A DNA stretch of 64,000 nt from JARRKU01 sp963675565 (GTDB lineage: Bacteria; Desulfobacterota; Desulfobacteria; Desulfobacterales; Desulfosarcinaceae): NCBI GenBank assembly GCA_963675565.2, contig CAXXYD010000001.1:930001-994000 (forward strand), written 5' to 3'. The position numbers and the translations under genes were made by a program. The number at the start of each line of letters is the position of its first letter. Position 1 is the first letter of the stretch. This document shows, in pieces, positions 55,380-64,000 of the stretch. The notes beneath the pieces are model-generated. The model was not told the DNA's origin. It saw only the letters and a list, made by a program, of their open reading frames with translations, and made no database searches.

Positions 55380-56770
55380 AACACCGTTGGGATCTGGTCG
55401 TTATCGGGGCCGGTCCGGCCGGCCTTTCCGCTGCGGCAACTGCCGGAGAATATGGCCTGGAAGTCATGGTGCTGGACGAGCAGCCGTCCCCCGGCGGGCA
55501 AGTCTACAGGAATATCGAAAGGGCCTCTCCGGAAAGAATTGAGATTCTAGGCAAGGACTACCTGCAGGGGCGAGCGCTTGTCGATCAGTTCAGGAAAGGG
55601 ACAGCCGAATACTCCGGCAACAGTATCGTCTGGAAAATCGAACCCGAAGGGCACCTGTTCTTCTCGAAAAACGACTGTTCCAGGGAGATCCGAAGCAGGG
55701 CTGTCATCGTCGCAACCGGCGCCACGGAGCGGCCGGTCCCCTTCCAGGGCTGGACCCTTCCCGGCGTCATGGGGGCCGGGGCGGTGGACGCCAATTTCAA
55801 AAGCTCCGGTACCGTGCCCCGAGGCCCCGCCGTGCTGGCCGGCAGCGGCCCGCTGCTTCTGCTGACCGCCGTTCACCTGATCCATCTGGGGGTACACATC
55901 AATGGCGTGCTGGACACGACGCCCACGGCCAGCATGTTGAGCGCCGCCCGGTATCTGCCGCGTGCCTTGAAACGGATGGATTACCTGCTGAAGGGCCTGG
56001 GTATGCTGGCCGTCCTGAAAAAATCCGGCACAACCTGGATCCGAAGCATCCAGGGTTATGCGGCTCAGGGGAAGGATCGGCTCGAGAGGGTTGCCTATCG
56101 AACGAAGAACAGCAGCGGCAGTTTTGATGCAAACGTACTGATAACCCACGAGGGCGTCGTTCCACGGTTCGATTTCACCCGGCAACTTAGAATTCCGCAC
56201 AAATGGAATCCCGTTCAACGGTACTGGTACCCTGAGACGGACCCGTTTGGAAAAACCCGGGAAGATGCCATCTATGTCAGCGGTGACGGGGCCTTTGTCC
56301 ACGGTGGTGTTTCCGCAGCGCTGAAAGGCAGACTAACGGTACAGGACATCGCCTTCAGGCTGGGTGCCATCTCCAGGAGGCAAAAAATCGAGGCCTGTCG
56401 CCATATTGGAAAAAGGCTCCGGATGGAACATGCCGTAAGACCATTCATGGACGAAATGTACCGGCCGCGCCCTTCGCTTTATGCCCTCGAGGATGATGTC
56501 CTGGTCTGCCGGTGCGAAGGGGTCAAAGTCAAAGACATTCGCAACGCCCTGGCCGAGGGCTGCCGGGATGCAAATGAGATAAAGGTGTTGACGCGCTGCG
56601 GCATGGGGCCATGCCAGAGCCGGATGTGCGGCATGGCACTGGCGGAAATCGTTGCCAGACATCTGGATACCGATCCCGGGCAGATCGCCCCTCTGACAAT
56701 CCGGCCCCCTGTACGCAATCTGTCACTATCGGAGTTGGCAGAGGTCAGGCTGTTTGGCCAAGAGGCATGA
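55376..56770 (+). CDS. FAD/2Fe-2S dehydrogenase alpha subunit (opine oxidase / D-hydroxyproline dehydrogenase type)
   Basis: 464 residues. The FAD motif is LVVIGAGPAGLSAAAT, and a second dinucleotide-binding motif is GPAVLAGSGPLLLL. A C-terminal BFD-like 2Fe-2S domain shows VCRCEGVKVKDI and RCGMGPCQSRMCG. It takes electrons from the beta/gamma subunits to an acceptor. Last gene of the operon; a hairpin (TGGCCGGCAG/CTGCCGGCCA, 56825-56854) follows without a T-run. Confidence 0.9.
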   Translation: MKHRWDLVVIGAGPAGLSAAATAGEYGLEVMVLDEQPSPGGQVYRNIERASPERIEILGKDYLQGRALVDQFRKGTAEYSGNSIVWKIEPEGHLFFSKNDCSREIRSRAVIVATGATERPVPFQGWTLPGVMGAGAVDANFKSSGTVPRGPAVLAGSGPLLLLTAVHLIHLGVHINGVLDTTPTASMLSAARYLPRALKRMDYLLKGLGMLAVLKKSGTTWIRSIQGYAAQGKDRLERVAYRTKNSSGSFDANVLITHEGVVPRFDFTRQLRIPHKWNPVQRYWYPETDPFGKTREDAIYVSGDGAFVHGGVSAALKGRLTVQDIAFRLGAISRRQKIEACRHIGKRLRMEHAVRPFMDEMYRPRPSLYALEDDVLVCRCEGVKVKDIRNALAEGCRDANEIKVLTRCGMGPCQSRMCGMALAEIVARHLDTDPGQIAPLTIRPPVRNLSLSELAEVRLFGQEA

Positions 56771-56874
56771 GGAGGCGGTCCTCAACGCAAAAAGCTTAAA
56801 CATTTTCAAGGAGGCCATGCCTATTGGCCGGCAGACGTTGATGCCTGCCGGCCAGTGGATACTCAACTTGTTTC

Positions 56875-57290
56875 GATTTCGATCTTTTTGCTTGAGGGAT
56901 CTGAACAACTGGAACCTGGGCCGAGTGGTCTGGGTGATGGACCGCGGTATGAGCAGTGAGAAAAACCAGCGCTTTTTTACAGCGTGCCAGTGGCCAGTAC
57001 ATCCTGGGTAAAAACTGTCCGGCAGCCGGCTCAATGAAATGGCGCTGGGCCAGCCTGGCCGTTTTAAGGCAATCGCTGACAATCTGCACATCAAAGAAGT
57101 ATTTGTAGGTGAAGGCACCAGCCGTCGCCGTTACGTGATTGCCTGTAATCCACAGCAGGCCGAACTGGATCGCATTACCGCGAGCAAATCGTTGAACGCT
57201 TATCGTGTGAACTTCAAGTGCTCAATCAAAAGAAAAAACCAAGGCCCAATGCAAGGTCATGTTGCATCAATCCATGGCAAGGGTTTTGGG
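56875..57290 (+). mobile_element. Decayed IS1634-type transposase remnant
   Basis: Pieces in different frames read NNWNLGRVVWVMDRGMSSEK, then GRFKAIADNLHIKEVFVGEG with RRYVIACNPQQAELDRI, then REQIVERLSCELQVLNQKK. These follow the order of the central region of IS1634-family transposases. At least two frame breaks and missing ends make it non-functional. It lies directly after the alpha-subunit gene. Confidence 0.7.
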
Positions 57291-57648
57291 AAAAAACGCA
57301 GATTTTCGTTTACTTTTGATACCAAAATTAACATATTTTAATAACTCTATCAATCGCTTATATATTTTTCAGCAAGCCCTATTTATAGATGGGCACTAAA
57401 TAACTGTCACATAAACGAGACAGGACAGAAGGCGCAGATACGCATTAAAAAGTACAGATTTGATATTGCTTACAGAAGTTTATGGGATGGCTTAATTAAT
57501 GGTTATTTTCTGTTTGTATTTTACAATATTGTAGAATATTTTTATATCTAAGGCCAAACTGGAACAAAAACGCGACGTCTCACTAATCTATGTTATGTGT
57601 TTTAGCCAGCAATGCTCGTATAAAATCAGACACACACTGAGGCAAATA
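57291..57648. other. AT-rich intergenic region
   Basis: 358 bases of strongly AT-rich sequence, unlike the flanking operon. GTTATGTGTTTTAG near 57591-57604, just ahead of the small gene, could be the right end of an attC-like site. Otherwise nothing recognised. Confidence 0.4.
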
Positions 57649-57864
57649 ATGATGAGCAGAATTGAAAATGAAGATACTCGCTATTTTATAGAGATTGACC
57701 TTGATTCATTGGGTATTATTAGAGTTGGCTTCGACCAAAAGCAAAATTTAGATAAGGGCCAACAAAAACAAGCCGGAATTCATAGATTGTTTCTAACTAA
57801 AGGCCAGTATAATAAGTTTGTTAGCCGTTGTGAAAGTGAACTTCAAAGCGTCTTGGACAGTTGA
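57649..57864 (+). CDS. Small hypothetical protein in AT-rich island
   Basis: 71 residues from ATGATG (upstream GAGGCAAAT). The sequence looks coding (YFIEIDLDSLGIIRVGFDQ and RLFLTKGQYNKFVSRC), with a mixed alpha/beta composition and no membrane part. I do not recognise it. Low GC, its compact size, and the attC-like palindrome 20 bases after its stop suggest a gene cassette. Confidence 0.6.
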   Translation: MMSRIENEDTRYFIEIDLDSLGIIRVGFDQKQNLDKGQQKQAGIHRLFLTKGQYNKFVSRCESELQSVLDS

Positions 57865-57883
57865 TTTGTGTGATTCAAGTACA

Positions 57884-57958
57884 CATAACAAGGCAAATTA
57901 ACTCGGACGCATTCAGTCGCTGCGCTCCTTCGTGCTCCGGTTATTTGCGACGTTGTGA
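57884..57958 (+). other. attC-like imperfect palindrome (possible integron recombination site)
   Basis: The left arm CATAACAAGGCAAATTAAC and right arm GTTATTTGCGACGTTGTG pair imperfectly over about 20 positions around a GC-rich tip (GTCGCTGCGCTCC). The outer CATAAC and GTTGTGA resemble, but do not exactly match, the RYYYAAC and GTTRRRY cores. Location directly between two short AT-rich genes fits a cassette junction. No integron integrase is present. Confidence 0.45.
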
Positions 57959-57978
57959 ATCAAAATAGGCAAAATTTT

Positions 57979-58629
57979 ATGAACGAGTATAGTGGACAGA
58001 AAATATGCGATAAGATACTTGAATATGCGGATTTAAGTAATCTGAAAACTCTTGAAATCGGGTGCGGTACTGGACGGATATCTTCAATATTGTCAACAAA
58101 AACAAATTTTTTGTTTGCTATTGACCCTGATGAACACGCGATCAAAAAAGCCAGAGCTAATGTTTCTGGAGTTGATTTTAGAACAGGTTCTGGAGAAGCA
58201 CTTGATTTTCCTACCGCTTTTTTTGACATAGTAATATTTACCCTTTCATTACACCATCAGGATTCTCAGAAAGCTCTTAGCGAAGCTATGAGGGTATTAA
58301 GGACAGATGGAATAATATTAGTTATAGAACCTATTCCTGATGGAGAGATTGAAGTATTATTTTCTTTTCTTCATAACGAAAACAAAGAGAAAGTTGCTGC
58401 TCAAAATTGCATTGATAACAGCGGGTTAACAACCGTAAAATCAGAAGTATTTACATCAGATTGGGTGTTCGAGGACAAAACTGATTTGTTTAATTCAGTG
58501 TTCGAATATTACGATATGCCTTTTGATTATGATACTGCGGAGGAAATTTCTAACTTTCTAGGTGAAAAAATTAATTCAAATCCAATAGTATGCAAAGACA
58601 AAATGATCATTCAATGTCTTCAAGTTTAA
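57979..58629 (+). CDS. Class I SAM-dependent methyltransferase
   Basis: 216 residues. Motif I is LKTLEIGCGTGRISSIL, then AIDPDEHAI, and motif III/IV is the FDIVIFTLSLHH region of Methyltransf_11. The substrate is unknown. It is AT-rich and starts 21 bases after the attC-like site (a GTG at 57955 inside the site would add eight residues). Just past its stop, ATCTAAC matches the RYYYAAC core consensus. Confidence 0.85.
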   Translation: MNEYSGQKICDKILEYADLSNLKTLEIGCGTGRISSILSTKTNFLFAIDPDEHAIKKARANVSGVDFRTGSGEALDFPTAFFDIVIFTLSLHHQDSQKALSEAMRVLRTDGIILVIEPIPDGEIEVLFSFLHNENKEKVAAQNCIDNSGLTTVKSEVFTSDWVFEDKTDLFNSVFEYYDMPFDYDTAEEISNFLGEKINSNPIVCKDKMIIQCLQV

Positions 58630-59125
58630 ATCTAACAGAACGGAATTAAATAGAATGCACAATCGGGTAGCCGGGGGGTTTTCTCCCCCAGCTGTCACTC
58701 AGCATCCAAATTTGACCCACTACCGGCGTTCAATCTTGACCCTCCACGCAAACGTAAAATTATATAAATGCTATATTAGATGAAGTTCATAGAGATTGTG
58801 CTGGACGCCGATTTAGCCGAAAAGTTGATCATTATTGAATGCCGCTTCACAGGTAGCAATAAACATAGAGGGAAATTTCACCGCAGGATTCAATATTACG
58901 TAAAATCAACTTAAATGACAGGAACTTAAAACATGGGCCAAGATTGTTCAGGCCTTAGGTTTAGAAATTTTTGTTGTGTAATACCAAATTATATCAGTAT
59001 GATGTTAAATAGTATGGGAATTTTCCCCTCTATAGTGAGTTTTTCCCAAAAATTTGAATTCGAAAAAACACATAATAAACAGTGCTGCCAGGCAACCAGC
59101 CTCTGCGATGACAGGAATGTCGGCC
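58630..59125. other. Intergenic region with insertion-sequence-like debris
   Basis: About 500 bases. ATCTAAC at about 58630 could be the left end of a further attC site without a right half. A GGGGGG/CCCCC hairpin follows at 58673-58689. TTGACCC occurs twice (near 58715 and 58737), recalling the ends of IS21-like elements, but no transposase is seen. A short open frame from about 58780 has no recognised family. Confidence 0.35.
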
Positions 59126-61747
59126 ATGAAAAAACCACCCCGTCAGAAAAAAGGTAAAAAAGCCACAGTCGCAGCCATGCAACCGGAACCACGGCCCGCC
59201 AGGACACAGGCCGTGTTTCCCATCGTCGGCATCGGTGCTTCGGCCGGAGGGCTCGAGGCACTTGAGCTGTTTTTAAAGCATGTGCCGCAAAGCAGCGGCA
59301 TGGCCTTTGTCATCGTCCAGCACCTGGACCCGACCCATAAAGGCATCATGGTGGAGCTGCTCCAGCGCACGACCCCCATGCCGGTCGTCCAGGTCAGGGA
59401 CCGCCACAAGGTAGAACCGGACCATGTCTATGTCATCCCACCTAATAAAGACATGTCCATCCTGCATGGGGTGCTGCACTTGCTTGCCCCGGCCGCGCCC
59501 CGCGGACTTCGCCTGCCGATCGATTTCTTTTTCCGCTCCCTGGCCGATGACTGCCAGGCGCGCAGCATCGGCGTCATCCTCTCGGGGATGGGCTCGGACG
59601 GTACGCTGGGATTAGGGGCCATCAAGGAGAAAGCCGGAGTGGTCTTTGTACAGGCACCGGCTTCGGCCAAGTTCGACGGTATGCCCAGAAGCGCCATCGA
59701 CGCAGGCCTGGCCGACGTGGTCGCGCCGGCCGAAGAGCTGCCTGGTAGAATCAGCGACTATTTAAAACACGCCCCTGTTGCCGCCCAGTCCGATCCGGAC
59801 CGGGAGAGCAAAGCCCAAAGCGCCCTGGAAAAGGTTTTTATCCTTCTCCGGGCCCAGACGGGCCACGATTTTTCTCTGTACAAAAAGAGCACCATCTACC
59901 GCCGTGTGGAGCGACGCATGGGCCTGCACCAGATCGCCAAGCTGGCCACCTATGTCCGGTTTCTGCGCGAGAACCCCCACGAAACCAAACTGCTGTTCAA
60001 GGAGATTCTGATCGGGGTTACCAGCTTTTTCCGCGATCCGCCGGCGTGGGAGCAGTTAAAAGACAAGGCCATGCCGGCCCTGCTGGCGGCCCATCCCAAA
60101 GGCGGGGTACTAAGGGCCTGGACGGCCGGCTGTTCCACGGGCGAAGAAGCCTATTCCCTGGCCATGGTTTTCAAGGAGGTGTTGGAGAAGGTCAATCCTG
60201 CCGGAAACTTTTCGCTGCAAATCTTTGCCACCGACCTGGACCGGGATGCCATTGACAAGGCGCGCGCCGGCGTCTATCCGGAAAACATCGCCACGGACAT
60301 CTGCCCGGAGCGCCTGCGCCGGTTCTTTGTAAAGGACGATTACGGCTACCGGGTGGCCAAGGAGATCCGTGAAATGGCGATCTTTGCTCCCCAGAACATG
60401 ATCATGGACCCGCCCTTTACCAAACTCGACCTGCTGCTGTGCCGCAACCTGTTGATCTACCTGGACCAGGGGATGCAAAAAAAGCTCATGCCCCTGTTTC
60501 ACTACAGCCTGAATCCCGGTGGCGTCCTGTTTCTGGGCAACGCGGAGACCATCGGCACCTTCACCGATCTGTTTGCCCCGTTGGCCAAAGAAGCGCGCAT
60601 CTTTAAGCGTCTCGATTCCGCCCTGGCGGCGGAGCCGGTCGAATTTCCCTCGGCCTTTGTGCCCTATCCGCCGGCAGTTGCCAACGCGCAGCCCCAGGCG
60701 CAGGCTGCCGGCGCCAACCTCCAGGTCCTGGCGGACCAGCTTTTGTTGCAGCACTATTGCCCGGCGGCCGTGTTGACCAACGACAAAGGCGATATCCTGT
60801 ATATCGGCGGGCGCACGGGCAAATACCTGGAGCCGGCGGCCGGCAAGGCCAACTGGAACATCTTTGCCATGGCGCGTGAGGGGCTGCGCTACGAGCTGAA
60901 CAGTGTCTGGCAAAAGGCCCTGCGCCAAAAGACCGCGGCCAGCCTCAAGGGCGTACAAGTGGGAACCAACGGCGGGATGCAGTCCGTGGACATCACCATT
61001 GAGCCGATTTGCGAACCCGCGGCCCTGCAGGGGATGGTGCTGACTGTCTTTACGGACGTGACCACGCCCCCTGAAGCCAAAGCGGCGGGCAAAACCCTAA
61101 GGGCTTCCAGCAGCCATGAGGACACTATGGCGGTGACGCAACGTCAACTCCAGCAGGCCCGCGAGGAGATTCAGACCTGCCGCGAACAGATGCAGACCTC
61201 CCAGGAAGAGCTCAAATCCACCAACGAGGAGCTACAGTCCGCCAACGAAGAGCTGCAGAGCACCAACGAGGAACTGACCACTTCCAAGGAAGAGATGCAG
61301 TCGCTCAACGAGGAACTGCAGACGGTCAACCACGAACTGCAGGCCAAGGTGGACGAGCTGTCGTGGGCCAACAACGACATGAAGAACCTGCTCAACAGTA
61401 CCGAAATCGCCACGCTGTTTCTGGACAATGGGCTCAACGTGCGCCGGTTCACCACCCAAACCGCCAGCATCATCAAGCTGATTCCCGGCGACGTGGGCCG
61501 GCCGATCACCGACATCGCCACCGATCTGGACTACCCGGGGCTGGCCGCGGATGTGAACGAGGTGCTGCGCACCCTGGTCTTTATCGAGAAGCAGGTGACC
61601 ACGCGTGACGGGCGCTGGTTTTTAGTGCGCATCATGCCCTATCGCACCCTGGAGAACCGTATCGATGGTGTAGTGATCACCTTTTCGAACATCACCGCAG
61701 CCAAGACGTTGGAGATCCAACTGCGCCAGGCGCAATCAGAGACGTAA
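59126..61747 (+). CDS. CheB-CheR fusion protein with C-terminal coiled coil and PAS domain
   Basis: 873 residues. A CheB methylesterase domain (about 30-220) carries the triad regions GIGASAGG, IVQHLDP and GMGSDGTLG. A CheR methyltransferase domain (about 240-500) shows GVTSFFRDP and AGCSTGEEAYSLA. A long Gln/Glu-rich coiled coil (about 665-755, repeated ANEELQSTNEEL) and a PAS domain follow. There is no receiver or kinase domain. Such proteins act in cytoplasmic signalling, perhaps by modifying receptors. The ATG at 59126 (AGGA upstream) is the best of several. Confidence 0.88.
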   Translation: MKKPPRQKKGKKATVAAMQPEPRPARTQAVFPIVGIGASAGGLEALELFLKHVPQSSGMAFVIVQHLDPTHKGIMVELLQRTTPMPVVQVRDRHKVEPDHVYVIPPNKDMSILHGVLHLLAPAAPRGLRLPIDFFFRSLADDCQARSIGVILSGMGSDGTLGLGAIKEKAGVVFVQAPASAKFDGMPRSAIDAGLADVVAPAEELPGRISDYLKHAPVAAQSDPDRESKAQSALEKVFILLRAQTGHDFSLYKKSTIYRRVERRMGLHQIAKLATYVRFLRENPHETKLLFKEILIGVTSFFRDPPAWEQLKDKAMPALLAAHPKGGVLRAWTAGCSTGEEAYSLAMVFKEVLEKVNPAGNFSLQIFATDLDRDAIDKARAGVYPENIATDICPERLRRFFVKDDYGYRVAKEIREMAIFAPQNMIMDPPFTKLDLLLCRNLLIYLDQGMQKKLMPLFHYSLNPGGVLFLGNAETIGTFTDLFAPLAKEARIFKRLDSALAAEPVEFPSAFVPYPPAVANAQPQAQAAGANLQVLADQLLLQHYCPAAVLTNDKGDILYIGGRTGKYLEPAAGKANWNIFAMAREGLRYELNSVWQKALRQKTAASLKGVQVGTNGGMQSVDITIEPICEPAALQGMVLTVFTDVTTPPEAKAAGKTLRASSSHEDTMAVTQRQLQQAREEIQTCREQMQTSQEELKSTNEELQSANEELQSTNEELTTSKEEMQSLNEELQTVNHELQAKVDELSWANNDMKNLLNSTEIATLFLDNGLNVRRFTTQTASIIKLIPGDVGRPITDIATDLDYPGLAADVNEVLRTLVFIEKQVTTRDGRWFLVRIMPYRTLENRIDGVVITFSNITAAKTLEIQLRQAQSET

Positions 61748-61749
61748 AA

Positions 61750-62907
61750 ATGAGTGACCAAAGAAACACCATGAATAAAGAGCACAAAGCTTGCCCGGAC
61801 GCCGCTACAATGCGTCGCAGGGCAGAAGCGCGGCTGCAGGCGCTACCCGAAAAAGGCGACCCGTCCCAGGCTATGGTCGATACGCAGCGGCTCGTGCACG
61901 AGCTGCAGGTTCATCAGATCGAGCTGGAGATGCAAAACGAAGAGCTGCGTGAGTCGCGGGCGCAGGTGGAAGAGGGGCTGGAGCGCTACACCGACCTGTA
62001 CGACTTTGCCCCAGTGGGATACTTGACCCTTGGGCGCGACGGGTCGATCCGCCAGGTGAATCTGACTGCAGCACAACTCTTGGGGGTGCAACGCGCCCGG
62101 TTACCGAAGCGGCGTTTTGAGCTTTTCATTGACACGCCGGATCGGGCCGGCTTCCAGGCCTGCCTGGCCAAAGTACTTACGAGCTCCACCAAAGAGGTTT
62201 GCGAGGTGGCGCTCCTGAAGAAAGATAAGGGACCCTGCAACGTCCAGATTACGGCCATCTTGTCCCAAGACGGCCGTCAATATCGTGTCACGATGGTGGA
62301 CATCACTGCGCGCAAACAGGCCGACGATGCGTTGATCAAAGCGTATGCTGAAGTGGAAAAGCGCGTCGTCGAAAGGACTGCGGAACTGGTCCGGACTATT
62401 AAAGAATTAGATGTTGAAATACAGAGCAGAAAACAGGTTGAAGAGACGCTGCGCTGCAAGACGAAAGAATTAAAAGATAAAGCCATGAGTCTTGAAGAAG
62501 CCAATGTAGCGTTGAAAGTTTTGCTCAAGCAAAGAGAAGCGGATAAAAACGAACTTGAAGAAAAAGTGTTGCTGAACATCAACCAACTGATTTTCCCTTA
62601 TTTGGAAAAACTCAAACAAAGAAAATCGGATGCCAAAGTCAAGGCCTATTTAGACATCCTGGAATCAAATCTTAACGAAATCGTATCGCCATTGGTGCGT
62701 AACCTGGGGTCCAAATTCTTGCGGCTCTCACCTACGGAACTTGAAGTTTCCAATCTCGTGCAGCAGGGCAAAACTGCAAAGGAAATAGCGGTGATCATGA
62801 ACTTGGCGAAAAGCACGATCGATTTTCACAGGAACAATATCAGGGCCAAGTTGGGCCTAAAGAATAAAAAAATCAGCCTGAGAACCTTTCTGTCCTCCCT
62901 AAAATAA
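61750..62907 (+). CDS. PAS-domain protein with C-terminal LuxR-type HTH
   Basis: 385 residues. A helical N-terminus (HELQVHQIELEMQNEEL) is followed by a PAS domain (about 80-190, YDFAPVGYLTLGRDG), a long coiled coil (190-320) and a LuxR-family HTH (FLRLSPTELEVSNLVQQGK and IMNLAKSTIDFHRNNIRAKLG). It binds DNA in response to a PAS signal or to the CheB-CheR partner encoded two bases upstream. There is no kinase or receiver domain. Confidence 0.87.
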   Translation: MSDQRNTMNKEHKACPDAATMRRRAEARLQALPEKGDPSQAMVDTQRLVHELQVHQIELEMQNEELRESRAQVEEGLERYTDLYDFAPVGYLTLGRDGSIRQVNLTAAQLLGVQRARLPKRRFELFIDTPDRAGFQACLAKVLTSSTKEVCEVALLKKDKGPCNVQITAILSQDGRQYRVTMVDITARKQADDALIKAYAEVEKRVVERTAELVRTIKELDVEIQSRKQVEETLRCKTKELKDKAMSLEEANVALKVLLKQREADKNELEEKVLLNINQLIFPYLEKLKQRKSDAKVKAYLDILESNLNEIVSPLVRNLGSKFLRLSPTELEVSNLVQQGKTAKEIAVIMNLAKSTIDFHRNNIRAKLGLKNKKISLRTFLSSLK

Positions 62908-63181
62908 TATCTGGTTTAGCCTCATATTCCCCCCATAATCTTCCAATCTTGAGTTTTCCCGCAACGATAGTAATATAGCCCGTGAAGATACGATGTGGAA
63001 TATTGCCCCTGTTGCCTTCTTATTCTGGTTTCATCGCCGCGGTCTTGAATATTAACCGATTGGCTCAAACACTGCTGCCGAAACAGCCCCATTTCGCCTG
63101 TTTTTTTTCGATCTGCCCGTAAGGAAATATAACCCATTTTTTTGTCCATTGATAAATGAACTGCTTTCAAGGAGAAAAAAA

Positions 63182-63649
63182 ATGACCTGTGCCAGCATTG
63201 CCGCTGAAAACAACCCGCCACCTTTGGCTGTGGGTGACATTGAGATGCATCAACCGAAGCAAAAAAAGCCGGGCGCCTATCCGTTGCGCTGCCTGGTGGT
63301 CGACGATGACAGGATTATCCTCGAATTCGTGTCCTATATGCTCGCCATGATCGGATTCCAGAAAGTGGATGCCGCTCAAAAGAAGCCGGAATTGTTGGAA
63401 AAGTTGGGCACCGGCCCCTACGATCTATTGGTCACGGATCTGGAGATGCCGGACATGAATGGTTTCCATCTGAGTCAAATGATTAAAAAGGAGGTGCTTG
63501 ACATCAAAGTGATCATCATGACCGGTCGTCACAAAAACGAATGCCTTGAAATGATGGCCGCGCGGTGGGTTGACGGGTGGCTTTTCAAGCCTTTTGGATT
63601 GAACGAATTGCATCATAAACTCAGAGGATTGGGATTGTCCGAGCAGTGA
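63182..63649 (+). CDS. Stand-alone response-regulator receiver protein
   Basis: 155 residues from an ATG with AAGGAG upstream. After ~30 variable residues a receiver domain shows RCLVVDDDRIILEF and the phospho-acceptor Asp in LLVTDLEMPDMNG; the switch Lys is in LFKPFG. There is no output domain, so it relays phosphate or acts through contacts like CheY. The 274-base gap before it holds no gene I can see. Likely part of the preceding signalling group. Confidence 0.9.
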   Translation: MTCASIAAENNPPPLAVGDIEMHQPKQKKPGAYPLRCLVVDDDRIILEFVSYMLAMIGFQKVDAAQKKPELLEKLGTGPYDLLVTDLEMPDMNGFHLSQMIKKEVLDIKVIIMTGRHKNECLEMMAARWVDGWLFKPFGLNELHHKLRGLGLSEQ

Positions 63650-63723
63650 CACTCCATTTATCAGCGCGCACATTGCACTCCTGAAATTTAAAATTGGCAT
63701 GCAACAGTTAAAGGAGAACTGAG

Positions 63724-63975
63724 ATGAATGCAAAAACGACTCAAATGGATGAGCTGGTAACCCAGATTGCACGATCCCTGGTGGACTACCCCCAGGACGT
63801 CCTGGTCAATGTCGTTGAAGGCAACCACACCACGGTGCTGGAACTGCGTGTTGCCAGGGAAGATGTCGGCAAAGTCATCGGAAAACAGGGCCGTACAGCC
63901 CAGGCTTTGCGGACCCTTGTCGGAGCCGTCTCTGCAAAAATAAAAAAACGCACGGTCCTGGAAATCATGGATTAA
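63724..63975 (+). CDS. khpA: KH-domain RNA-binding protein KhpA
   Basis: 83 residues with AAAGGAG before the ATG. The single KH domain shows VGKVIGKQGRTAQALRTL, and the length is that of KhpA/YlqC. In many bacteria it pairs with KhpB (Jag) and lies beside rpsP; here neither is adjacent within the window. Confidence 0.9.
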   Translation: MNAKTTQMDELVTQIARSLVDYPQDVLVNVVEGNHTTVLELRVAREDVGKVIGKQGRTAQALRTLVGAVSAKIKKRTVLEIMD

Positions 63976-64000
63976 AGAACAATCTGACAGACACACTCCA

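Overview
The window looks like a chromosome segment of an anaerobic Desulfobacterota bacterium, most like the Desulfosarcina group of sulfate reducers. This is inferred from GC-rich codon use, the order of the housekeeping operons, a glycyl radical enzyme with its activase, TRAP and peptide-type ABC importers, and a repeated palindrome family. No 16S rRNA gene or sulfate-reduction gene lies in the window to confirm it.

Region 1 (1-27.8 kb) is mostly conserved core. It holds a DUF2959 end, a J-domain protein, YceD with an MCE-type lipoprotein, the murein transglycosylase MltD, a beta-hydroxyacid dehydrogenase with a HAD phosphatase, and purL-purQ. The translation and envelope operon rpsB-tsf-pyrH-frr-uppS-cdsA-dxr-rseP follows, closed by a clear terminator. 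Next come rho-rpmE-prfA-prmC, a CCA-adding enzyme, adk, rpsU, folC and tRNA-Arg(CCG). As given, rho is split by a one-base frameshift. The gaps hold several families of palindromic or tandem repeats.

Region 2 (27.8-44.9 kb) is accessory. It has a NarL-type two-component pair, an SDR protein that lacks the usual Tyr/Lys pair, decayed acyl-CoA ligase and SDR fragments, a complete TRAP transporter, an aldehyde dehydrogenase, a GntR/FCD regulator, and a glycyl radical enzyme with its activase. The radical enzyme has the glycyl loop and a cysteine at the active-site position but not the usual Cys-x-Glu. Around these genes lie an IS5-type transposase tail, a second copy of the radical enzyme's 5' end, and several broken small genes.

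Region 3 (44.9-56.8 kb) is a compact catabolic locus. An RpiR regulator and an enolase-superfamily enzyme are transcribed away from a 9.6-kb operon. That operon encodes a DAO-type FAD oxidoreductase, a five-gene Dpp/Opp-type ABC importer and a three-subunit flavin/iron-sulfur dehydrogenase of the opine oxidase / D-hydroxyproline dehydrogenase type. It most likely imports and oxidises an amino-acid derivative.

Region 4 (56.8-64 kb) begins with a decayed IS1634-type transposase. Two AT-rich genes follow, separated by an imperfect palindrome resembling an integron attC site. A signalling group comes next: a CheB-CheR-PAS protein, a PAS-LuxR protein and a receiver protein. The window ends with the KH-domain protein KhpA.
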